From: Corallococcus sp. NCRR
GTDB lineage: Bacteria; Myxococcota; Myxococcia; Myxococcales; Myxococcaceae
Length of the DNA stretch: 64,000 nt
Assembly (NCBI RefSeq): GCF_026965535.1
Contig: NZ_CP114039.1
Span: forward strand, 434,001 to 498,000
Direction: 5' to 3'
The position numbers and the translations under genes were made by a program. The notes under the pieces are model-generated. The model had not been told where the DNA came from. It made no database searches and saw nothing but the letters and a program-made list of their open reading frames with translations. This document shows, piece after piece, positions 35,045-43,900 of this stretch (the stretch's first letter is position 1; each line of letters starts with the position of its first letter).

Positions 35045-36655
35045 ATGTTTTTGAAATCGCGTTCGCTGTCTGCCCTTCTCGTTTCTTGGTGTCTGCTCAT
35101 GGGCTCGGGGTGCGAGTCCACTCCGGAGGAGCCGCCTCCCCTGTCAGACGCGGGCCCGAGCGTGGATGCGGGAAGCGACGCGGGTTCGGATGCCGGTGTG
35201 GACACGGGCCTGGATGCCGGTGTGGACGCGGGGGCCGATGCGGGGCCGGACGACGGACCCGAGGAGCCCCCGCCGCCAGGCGTTCCGGCGGGCCACTCGT
35301 TCCTGCGCCCGTCCGCGACGCGCGTTCGCACCGCGCCTTGGACGGACCCCCAGGTCACGCTCCGCTTCGCCTTCCTGGGACAGGCCGGGCGGCACTACGA
35401 CTTCCTCATCGAGGAGTACCAGCGGTGGGTCATCATGACGTTGAAGGACCCGTCCGGAGCCGTCCTCGAACGCCGGGAAGGCCTCTCCGGGACTCTCCCC
35501 GTGATCACGCACTGGTCCGGGTTCACCCAGGAGGGCTTCTACACGCTGGAGGTCTCGACGGAGCCGTTCGAGTTCCCCCGGGACCTGGTCTTCCGCCTCG
35601 TGGATCAGGGGCCGGATGCTCACGGTGACCTGCTCACCACTGCATCCCCCTGGCGCCCCTCGGAGCCAGTGATGGGACAGGGGAAGCACTCGGGGGACCG
35701 CGACGTGTTCTCGTTCTCCACCGTGGCGGGCCACGTCTATTCGATGGAGTGCGACTTCTCACACCGGGGCTGGTGGCTGTCCTTCTTCGATCCGGTCCTG
35801 AACTACGCCGTCAGAGAGGTGAACGGCGCGAACTTCACGGAGCTGCGGGCCTCCACGGCCTTCAAGGCCCCCGCGGAGCGGGCCCTCGCCATCGTCCAGG
35901 CCAACAACGTCCTGGTGGCCCCGTCCCCTTCCGACTACCAGTGCCGGCTGAAGGACGAAGGGGCGGAGGACCACGGTGAGCGCATGGAGACGGCGACCGC
36001 GCTCGCCGAGGGGACGACCTCCGTCGAGGGGCGGCTCGACTTCCGTGGGGACTTCGACGTCTTCGCGCTGGGCGTCCAACCCGGACACCACTACCGCGCG
36101 ACCTGCACTCCCGGCGCCACGCCGCCCGACTGTCGGGTCCTCGCGGCGCCGCCGGACGGCGAGTTCGAGGGGTTCGACGACATCGTCCTGGCCTTCAAGG
36201 CGGCCGAGACCTCCTACTATGTGGGGGTGAAGGGGGACGGGGTCGTGCGGGCGCAGTGGACGTCCGCCCCGTACTCGCTCCGGTTCGAGGACCTGGGCCT
36301 GGACGACCACGGCGACACGCGGCAGACCGCGACGCCGCTGACCGGACCGTCGCAGACCGTCACCGTGCACATCTCTGAGTTCATCGACGAGGACTACCTC
36401 TCCTTCCAGGCCATCGCCGGGGGGCGCTACCGCCTCAGCGGCGACTGGAGGGACACGTCGACCGGGCAGCAGCTGATCTCCACGCTCTACGATGAGCAGG
36501 GGCGCTCCATCCGGGCCCCCGGGCAGCGCGTCGGCTCGCGCTGGGTGAAGGAGTTCACCCTGACCACGGAGGGGACCTACTACTTCGCGATGGCCGCCTA
36601 TCTGCGGGAGAACCTCGTCGACCACACGGTCCTCTTCGAGGTCCTGGCCCCCTGA
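35045..36655 (+). CDS. PPC-repeat lipoprotein, tandem copy A
   Basis: This 536-residue lipoprotein is a close relative of the first gene of the window. The signal ends CLLMGSGC (Cys23), then comes a long Asp-Ala-Gly linker (DAGSDAGSDAGVDTG). Three PPC-like units follow with D(Q/E/L)G-x-(D/E)DHG-x-x-x-TATP signatures and HYD/YRAT Cys-poor cores. Its last residues (EVLAP) match the other copies. Next is copy B, in the same direction, starting 1 nt after this stop, so they form a coupled pair. No active site is visible; a secreted or surface ligand-binding protein is likely. Confidence 0.86.
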   Translation: MFLKSRSLSALLVSWCLLMGSGCESTPEEPPPLSDAGPSVDAGSDAGSDAGVDTGLDAGVDAGADAGPDDGPEEPPPPGVPAGHSFLRPSATRVRTAPWTDPQVTLRFAFLGQAGRHYDFLIEEYQRWVIMTLKDPSGAVLERREGLSGTLPVITHWSGFTQEGFYTLEVSTEPFEFPRDLVFRLVDQGPDAHGDLLTTASPWRPSEPVMGQGKHSGDRDVFSFSTVAGHVYSMECDFSHRGWWLSFFDPVLNYAVREVNGANFTELRASTAFKAPAERALAIVQANNVLVAPSPSDYQCRLKDEGAEDHGERMETATALAEGTTSVEGRLDFRGDFDVFALGVQPGHHYRATCTPGATPPDCRVLAAPPDGEFEGFDDIVLAFKAAETSYYVGVKGDGVVRAQWTSAPYSLRFEDLGLDDHGDTRQTATPLTGPSQTVTVHISEFIDEDYLSFQAIAGGRYRLSGDWRDTSTGQQLISTLYDEQGRSIRAPGQRVGSRWVKEFTLTTEGTYYFAMAAYLRENLVDHTVLFEVLAP

Positions 36656-36656
36656 C

Positions 36657-38279
36657 ATGTCCATTGCCATGAACGTCAAGCAGCGGTGGCTGTCTGTCCT
36701 CCTCCTGTCCGGCGGGCTCGTCCTCGGCGCGGGATGTGATTCCACACCGGAGCCTCCGCCGCTCGTGCTCGACGCCGGCACGGACGCGGAGGCGGATGCG
36801 GGGAGTGAGCCGGAGCCGGACGCGGGGAACGTCGACTGCGCGGACGACGGGACGGCTGGGGACCCGGGGGACGCGGGCGTGCCGGATGGCGCCACGCTGC
36901 TGACGCCCTCGGACGAAGTGCACACCGTCACCTGGCCGCCCGGAGGAGGCGTGCCGGTGCACTTCGCCTTCGTCGCCCGGGGATGCCGGCACTACGACCT
37001 CACGGTGGAGCCGGGGAGCCTGGGCTACTCGGTGGTCCTGCGGGATGCCGCGGGCACGCGGCTCGACTCCGCCGACCAGTACAGCGACAGCACCGACTAT
37101 CCCCCCAGCCCGCGGCACTGGTCCGGGCTGGAGCGCGGCGCCGTGCACACGTTCTATCTGCTCCCGCTCAACAGCCACCCCCGCGTGCCGTTCCAGTTCC
37201 GCCTGGAGGACCGCGGGCCGGACGACCACGGGGACCTGCTCCTCCGGGCGACGCCCTGGAAGCCGTCGGAGCAGCCCTTCACGGGCTACGGCGAGCACTG
37301 GCGCGAACGGGACCTGCTGTCGTTCGAGACCACCGTGGACCACGTCTACGCGCTCGGCTGCGCCTTCCCGAACCCCTCCTGGGAGCTGCGGTTCCTCAAC
37401 GGCCAGGAGAAGTCGCAAGGCGCCGCGTATGACGTCAACGACCGGGAGACCGAGGGCGAAGCCCGCATCAAGGCCCTGGGGGGCACCTACTTCGCCTCCA
37501 TCCAGGCCAACTCCCTCCTTCCGTCCAGCCCCTACACCTGCGTGCTGAACGACCTGGGGCCGGAGGACCACGGGGGCACCCCGGAAGCGGCCACGCCGGT
37601 CCTGGCCGGCACCGCGTCCGTGCAGGGGAAGATCGAGGTGCCCGGAGACCGGGACGTCTTCGCCCTCTCCGTCCAGCCCGGGCACCACTACCGGGTGTCC
37701 TTCGCCCTCACGGGACAGCGCCAGGGCGCGCTCCGGGACGCGGCGCCGGGGGGCCCGTTCGGCACCCATCCGGCCTCCGGGGGCGTCCCCACCTCGACGT
37801 CCTTCAAGGCGTCCCAGGCGACGCACTTCGTGGAGATGACGGGCACGCCCGCGCTCGAAGCGAAGTACGTGACGGGGAACTACACGCTCCAGGTGGAGGA
37901 CCAGGGCCTGGACGACCACGGGGACACCCTGGACACGGCGACTCCCATCCCGGACGGCCCCCAGACGCTGTCCTTCCGGATCGCTAACGCCATCGACCAC
38001 GACGTCTACACGTTCCAGGCCGTCGCCGGACAGCGCTACCAGCTCGACTGCCCCTGGAAGGTGTCGGGCGCGAAGCACCGGCCGGACGTGGTCTTCCTCG
38101 ACGCGACGGGGGCGGTCCAGGCGTCCACCCTGGAGGACCGGGAGGAGGTGCGCTGGCGGGCTGTCTTCACCGCGCCCCAGAGCGCCACCTACGCGCTCGA
38201 GTTCCGGGCGGACTTCTTCACGTCGCCAGGCACGGTGCTGGGCGACATGGACTGCCGCTTCGAGGCCCTGGCTCCCTGA
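36657..38279 (+). CDS. PPC-repeat lipoprotein, tandem copy B
   Basis: This 540-residue lipoprotein repeats the architecture of copy A: signal ending VLGAGC, acidic linker (DAEADAGSEPEPDAG), then PPC-like units opening DRGPDDHGDLLLRATP, DLGPEDHGGTPEAATP and DQGLDDHGDTLDTATP, and the end EALAP. Either the first ATG or the ATG four codons on (MNVKQRW) could be the start; neither has a clear Shine-Dalgarno, in line with coupling to copy A. Its similarity to the gene at 11-1561 shows a duplicated family spread over at least 36 kb. It is convergent with the P450 gene only 5 nt away. Confidence 0.86.
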   Translation: MSIAMNVKQRWLSVLLLSGGLVLGAGCDSTPEPPPLVLDAGTDAEADAGSEPEPDAGNVDCADDGTAGDPGDAGVPDGATLLTPSDEVHTVTWPPGGGVPVHFAFVARGCRHYDLTVEPGSLGYSVVLRDAAGTRLDSADQYSDSTDYPPSPRHWSGLERGAVHTFYLLPLNSHPRVPFQFRLEDRGPDDHGDLLLRATPWKPSEQPFTGYGEHWRERDLLSFETTVDHVYALGCAFPNPSWELRFLNGQEKSQGAAYDVNDRETEGEARIKALGGTYFASIQANSLLPSSPYTCVLNDLGPEDHGGTPEAATPVLAGTASVQGKIEVPGDRDVFALSVQPGHHYRVSFALTGQRQGALRDAAPGGPFGTHPASGGVPTSTSFKASQATHFVEMTGTPALEAKYVTGNYTLQVEDQGLDDHGDTLDTATPIPDGPQTLSFRIANAIDHDVYTFQAVAGQRYQLDCPWKVSGAKHRPDVVFLDATGAVQASTLEDREEVRWRAVFTAPQSATYALEFRADFFTSPGTVLGDMDCRFEALAP

Positions 38280-38284
38280 CGCGC

Positions 38285-39484
38285 CTACCAGGTCACGGGC
38301 AGCTCGTGCACGCCGAGCAGGTTCTCATCCTTCTTGAAGCTGAGCTCCTCCGCAGGCACGGCCAGCCGCAGCGTGGGGATGCGCTGGAAGAGCGTCTTGA
38401 AGACCACCTCGAACTCGATGAGTGACAGCGCCCGCCCCGTGCACAGGTGGATGCCATGGCCGAAGGCGAAGTGACGGTGCACCTCGCGCTCGAGGTCCAG
38501 CCGGTCCGGGTTCTCGAAGACCGTCTCGTCGCGGTTGGCTGAATCCGGCTGGGCGAGGATGCCTTCGCCGGCGCGGATGAGCTGGCCGCCAAGGGTGACG
38601 TCCACCGTGGCGACGCGTTGCCGGCCCAGGTGCGAGACGTTGACGAAGCGCAGGAGCTCCTGGACGGCCGCGGTGATGGCCGCGGGGTCCTCCATCGCGC
38701 GGAACTTCTCCAACTGCTCCGGGTCGAGCAGCAGCGCCAGCGTGCCCAGGCCGAACATGTACGCGGGCGGCCCGTGGCCCGCGTAGAACAGCGCATGGAA
38801 CATGGCGGCGGCATCCGGGGCGCTCAGCTTGCCCGTCGCCACCTGCTCGGCCACGACGCGCCCGATGAGCGTGTCCGTGGGCTCACGCAGGTTCGCCTCC
38901 ACCAGCGACAGGAAGACGTCATCCAGTCCGGCCAGGGCCGCCATCGCCTCCTCGCGTGACGAGGTCCGGGAGCCGATGGTCCGGCTGAGGACGTGCAGGC
39001 GCTCCGCGCCGTCGTGGGGCACCCCGAGCAGGTCGCAGATGACGCGGATGGCGACAGGCAGCGCGAACGCGGCCATCAGGTCCACTGGCTGAGGGCCCGC
39101 CAGCATCGCGTCGATCGCCTCATCCACGGTGCGCTGGACTCGCGGCCGCAGGGCCTCCATGCGCCGGGGCAGGAACTCCTGCACGAGCATGGCCCGCTGC
39201 ACCCGGTACTCCGCGTCCGGGCGGAAGAAGAAAGGCAGGGTCCGCTCCTGCCGCGCCACCGAGGAGGCGGAGATATGCGGGAACCCTGGCAGCGTGGAGT
39301 CCAGCACCATCCGGGTATCGCTCAGGACCGCGAGCACGTCCTGATAGCGGCTGACCAACCATGCCGTGTTGCCGTTGAACAGCCGGACCGGACACACCGG
39401 GGCTTCCTGCCTCAATCGCTTGTATTCAGCGGGAGGCTCCAACGGGTGCTGCCAATCCTTGGGGAACGGATAGGAATTGCTCAT
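38285..39484 (-). CDS. cytochrome P450 with unusual I-helix
   Basis: This is a 399-residue class I bacterial P450. The haem loop is FAFGHGIHLCTG with thiolate Cys348, and ExxR is ELLR at 276-279. The I-helix, normally (A/G)Gx(D/E)T(T/S), reads AGHGPP at 235-240, so the conserved acid-alcohol pair for O2 activation is lost. The gene is last in a coupled operon: its ATG overlaps the stop of the short C-T NRPS gene by 4 nt (ATGA). It is therefore expected to oxidise a carrier-bound or released peptide from that NRPS, working with ferredoxin partners encoded elsewhere. Substrate and reaction are unknown; peroxygenase-like or substrate-assisted chemistry is possible. Confidence 0.93.
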   Translation of the reverse strand: MSNSYPFPKDWQHPLEPPAEYKRLRQEAPVCPVRLFNGNTAWLVSRYQDVLAVLSDTRMVLDSTLPGFPHISASSVARQERTLPFFFRPDAEYRVQRAMLVQEFLPRRMEALRPRVQRTVDEAIDAMLAGPQPVDLMAAFALPVAIRVICDLLGVPHDGAERLHVLSRTIGSRTSSREEAMAALAGLDDVFLSLVEANLREPTDTLIGRVVAEQVATGKLSAPDAAAMFHALFYAGHGPPAYMFGLGTLALLLDPEQLEKFRAMEDPAAITAAVQELLRFVNVSHLGRQRVATVDVTLGGQLIRAGEGILAQPDSANRDETVFENPDRLDLEREVHRHFAFGHGIHLCTGRALSLIEFEVVFKTLFQRIPTLRLAVPAEELSFKKDENLLGVHELPVTW

Positions 39485-40995
39485 CGGGAAGCTCCTGTTC
39501 GTGTCAGCAGGGCGGCGGCGCCCGCCACGGTGGGATGCTGATACAGCTCACGCACTCCCAGGTCCCGGTCCATCTCGGTCCGGACCCGGGCCGCGATCTC
39601 AATCAACTGGAGGGAATGACCGCCGAGCCGGAAGAAGTCGTCGTACGGGTCGACCGAAGCGACCTTCAGCACGTCGGCGAAGATGCGGGCGAGGTGTGCC
39701 TCCGTCGCGGTCGGGGGCGGACGCAGGCTCGTCACGCGTGCGCCGGGGCTCACGGTCCGCAGGACCTCTTCGTAGGCCGCCAGCAGCCCTTCGATGAACG
39801 CCAGATCGAAGAGACTCTCATCGAACTCGGCCCACAGCGTGAACAGGCCGTCGGGGCGCTCCTCGACCCGCAGGGTGAGCTCGAACTTCGCGGAGGGGAG
39901 GTCCAACACCGACTCCGTCACCTCGCAGCCGTGCAGGGCCAGCGCTCCCGCCGTGTGGGGCGGATGGTAGGCGAAGTTCACCTGGACCACGGGAGAGCGC
40001 GTGGGCTCCCTGGGCGGGCACAGGTCCTGGACGAGCTGCTCGAAGGGCAGGTCCTTGTGGGCGTACGCGTCCGCCGTGGCCGCGGCCACCCTCGTGAGCA
40101 GCTGGCGAAAATCAGGGGCGCCGCGCAGGTCCACTTCCAGCACGACGGTGTTGACGAAGAATCCGAGCACGCGCTCGACCTCGGGCAGGTCCCGGTTCGC
40201 CACGGCCAGCCCCAGCAACACCCGCTCACGTCCCGCGCGCTGACCGAGCACGAGGCCGCACGCGGCGGCCAGCACCGTGAACACCGTCTGACGTTCAGCG
40301 CTCGCCAGGGCGTGCACGGACCGGACAAGGGCGGCGGGCAGCACGCGATGCGCACGGCGCCCCTGGCCCAGCGCGGGACGCGGGGCGACCAGGTCCAGGA
40401 ACAAGGGAGCGCCGGACAGCCGCTCACGCCACCAGCGCGACAGGGACTCGCGCCGTGGAGCGGTGAGCTGTTCGCGCTGCCACGCGGACCAGTCCACGTA
40501 CTGCACGGGCAGCTCGGCCAGGCCCGTGGGTTCGCCCAGGACCGCCGCGCGGTACACGAGGGCCAGGTCCTCGGAGAAGACCTGGAGCGACCCGCCGTCC
40601 GCCGCGAGCAGGTGCAGCGCGAAGACCAGGAAGTGCGTCCGGGGCTCCAGCCGGAGCACGGTGAGCCGCAGCAGCGGTCCGCGCTCCACGTCGAACGGAC
40701 GGGCCGCCTCGGCTTGCGCGTGGCGCAGGGCCTCGGCTTCGGTCGCCACGTCCACGACATGGAGAGGGGCCTGTCCATGCGGCGCGAGGTGCTGCTGCGT
40801 CCCCAGGGGGAAGACGGTCCGCAGCGGTTCGTGCCGGGCCACCAGCACGTCCAGGGCCTCTCGCAGGGCTCGCAGGTCCAGCGGGCCCGCCACCCGGTGG
40901 CAGCGGACCGTGGCATGGGCCGCGCCGGTGGGGTCCATCCGGTGCAGGAAGCACAGCCGCTGCTGGGCGAAGGACATCGGGAACGCGGTCGTCAT
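39481..40995 (-). CDS. NRPS protein C-T (degenerate condensation domain)
   Basis: This 504-residue NRPS subunit has one condensation-type domain (about 5-420) and one carrier protein (about 430-500). The carrier has its phosphopantetheine Ser461 in DDFFRLGGHSLQLIE. The condensation motif HHxxxDG reads HLLAADG at 128-134: the catalytic second His is Leu. No adenylation domain and no thioesterase or reductase follow. Its ATG overlaps the stop of the large NRPS by 4 nt and its stop overlaps the P450 start by 4 nt. Possible roles: a non-condensing domain that holds the peptide for the P450, an unusual release domain, or a module using an amino acid loaded in trans. Confidence 0.93.
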   Translation of the reverse strand: MTTAFPMSFAQQRLCFLHRMDPTGAAHATVRCHRVAGPLDLRALREALDVLVARHEPLRTVFPLGTQQHLAPHGQAPLHVVDVATEAEALRHAQAEAARPFDVERGPLLRLTVLRLEPRTHFLVFALHLLAADGGSLQVFSEDLALVYRAAVLGEPTGLAELPVQYVDWSAWQREQLTAPRRESLSRWWRERLSGAPLFLDLVAPRPALGQGRRAHRVLPAALVRSVHALASAERQTVFTVLAAACGLVLGQRAGRERVLLGLAVANRDLPEVERVLGFFVNTVVLEVDLRGAPDFRQLLTRVAAATADAYAHKDLPFEQLVQDLCPPREPTRSPVVQVNFAYHPPHTAGALALHGCEVTESVLDLPSAKFELTLRVEERPDGLFTLWAEFDESLFDLAFIEGLLAAYEEVLRTVSPGARVTSLRPPPTATEAHLARIFADVLKVASVDPYDDFFRLGGHSLQLIEIAARVRTEMDRDLGVRELYQHPTVAGAAALLTRTGASR

Positions 40996-43900
40996 GCGCG
41001 CGGCAATCGCTTGAGGGAGGTGGAGGCGGCCGGCGCCACGGTGAGCGCCGCGGCCAGCTGCGCGACGGTGGGCCCCATGAGGATGGTCGCGAGCCCGACC
41101 TCGCGCCCCATCATCCGGCTCAGCCGCGAGGCCAGCCGCATCGCCTGCAGGGAGTGCATGCCCAGCGCGAGCAGGCTCTCGTGGACATCCACCCGGATGA
41201 CCCCCAGCAGCTCCGCGACCACCGCCGCGATGCGGACCTCGGTCTCGGTCCTGGGCGCCGTGAAGGGCGCCTCCGGACTGCGTGGGGTCGTGGTGGGCAG
41301 CCGGGAGCGGTCCACCTTCCCGTGCGGGGTCAACGGCCACGCCTCCAGAACGACGACCTCCGAGGGCACCAGGTGTCCCGGCAGCCTGCGCGCCAGGTCC
41401 TCGCGCACGGCCTGCGCGGACACCGCGACTCCCGGCTCGGACACCACATACCCCACGAGGCGGGGCTCCTCCGCGCGCGAGTCGATGACCGCGAGGGTGT
41501 CCGCCACGCCGGGATGCTCCGCCAGGGCGGCGCGCACCTCCGCCAGCTCCACCCGGAAGCCCCGGACCTTCACCTGCTCATCGCGGCGGCCCAGGAACTC
41601 GATGAGGCCCCCCGGGAGCCACCGGCCCAGGTCTCCGCTGCGGTAGAGCCGCCCGCCCGGATGCGCCGCGAGCGGATCCGGCACGAACCGCTCCGCGGTG
41701 AGCTCCGGCCTGTTCCGGTACCCCCGCGCGAGGCCGTCCCCTCCGATGCAGATCTCCCCCACGGCGCCCGGCGGCGCCACCTGCCCGGCCGCGTCGAGCA
41801 CGACGACGTGGGCATTGAGCAGCGCCCGGCCGATGGGCACGTTCGGGGCCTCGGGGTCATGCCCTTCGTCGAGCTTGTAGGCAGTGGCCATGACGGTGGC
41901 CTCCGTGGGGCCGTAGGCGTTCGTCAGCTTCGTGAAGCCCGCGCGCTGAAGCATGCGGAACGCCTCCGGGGGAAAGGCCTCCCCGCCCGCGATCATCCGG
42001 TCCAGGGCGGCGAAGGCCTCCGGGGCCTCCGCCGCCAACCGCGGCAACACCACGGGGGGAACCACCGCGTGCGTGATGCGCTCCTCGACGAGGCACCGGG
42101 CCAGCGAGGGCACGTCCCAGACGGGCGGCAGGAAGTGGACCGCCGCGCCGTTCAACAGCGTCCCCCAGACCTCCAACACCGAGACATCGAAGGAGACCGA
42201 CGCCATCGCCAGCATCGTCTTGCCCGGCCCCAGGTCGTCGGCCAGGGCCGTCCGGTACATGAGCGACACGACCGAGCGGTGTTCGATTTGAACGCCCTTG
42301 GGCTTGCCCGTGGAGCCGGAGGTGTAGAGGACATAGGCCAGGTCGGACGGACTCCCCGAGGGCAACGGCGGACCGGACTTCGGGGGAAGGTCGTCCAGCA
42401 CGACGGTGGGCAGGCCGGTGAGCCGGTCCGTCAGCGCCGCCGTGGTGCCCAGGGCGTGCGCCCCGGCATCCCGGACGAGCGACTCCAGGTAGGGCGGCGG
42501 CGCCTTCGGATCCAACGAGAGGAAGGCCGCCCCCGCCATGAGGCTCCCCAACTGGGCCACGACCAGCTCCGCCGAGCGGTGGATGCACACCGCCACCAGC
42601 GACCCCTGGCCAACGCCCAGGCCTCGCAGGTGGTGCGCCAGGGTCTCCGCCTGGCGCATCAGTGCTCCGTACGTCAGCACGGACGCCCCCGCCTTCACCG
42701 CAGGAGCGTCGGGCGCAAGCCGGGTCCAGTGGGCCAGCAGGTCATGCACCCGGTACGTGGGAGCCTCCGTCCTGGCCCCCACGCTGACGAGCGCGCGCTG
42801 CCCCGCTTCGTTCATCAAGGCCAGCCGGGACACGCGGGTGTCCGGCTCGGCGGTGATGGAGCGCAGCAGCTGCTGGTACGCGGACAGCATCCCGGTGACG
42901 AAGAAGTCGTCGAAGAGGTCGGAGTCGAACTCCCACGAGAGCAGGATGCCGCTCAGGGAGGCCCGGGGGCTGGAGCGCACGGGGCTGTCGGAGCGGGGAA
43001 TGCTCACCAGGTCCCCGGCGAACCGGCTGATGTGTCCCGGTTCGGCGTAGAGGGGCACCGCGACGACGGACAGCTCGAACTTGGCGGAGCCGTTGCTCAG
43101 GCCCTCGACGATGGTGACGTCGAGCGGGGACGCGTCGAGCGAGCCCACCGACGAGTCATGGAAGTTGAACATCGTCTGGATCAACGGATTGAGCCCGCCC
43201 TGGAGCCGCGCGGGTGACTCCGCGAAGATGTGCTCGTACGGCAGCTCCTGATGGTCGAAGACCTCCAGCGTGTTGCGCCGCACCCGCGCCAGGAGCTCCG
43301 TGAAGGTAGGGTCCTCGTGCAGCCGGCCGCGCAACACCACCGTGTTGACGAGCATGCCCAGCAGGCTCTCCGTGTCCTGCCAGCGCCGGTTCGCGACCGC
43401 GGTCCCGACGAGGATGTCCCGCGAGCCGGTGTAGCGGTGCAACAGGACGAAGAACGCCGCGAGGAGCGTGGTGAAGAGGGACGTGTGATTGCGGTCCGCC
43501 AGGTCCTGCAACCGGCGCGCGAGCTCCGCGTCCAGCTCCATCCGGGGCGCCACGCCCCGGAAGCGCCGGGTCCCGGACAGCGCGCGGCGCGGGAGCTGGA
43601 GCTGCGTCTCCGCGCCCTCCAGGGCCTGACGCCAGAAGCGGCGCTGCGCGTTCGCGGCCTCCGTGCCCACCCACTCCCGCTGCCACCGCGCGTAGTCGTA
43701 ATACTGCACGGCCAGCGGAGGGCGGCGCGACTGTCCGTGGCGCACATGGTCGGCGTAGCCGTTGATCAGCTCGCGGACGAAGACGTTGAACGACCAGCCG
43801 TCGTGCACGACGTGGTGCTCGACGTGCACGAGCAGGTGCTCCTCCGCGCCGACCTTCAGGAGCCGCCAGCGGAACGGCCTGCCCTCCGCCAGCACGAAGT

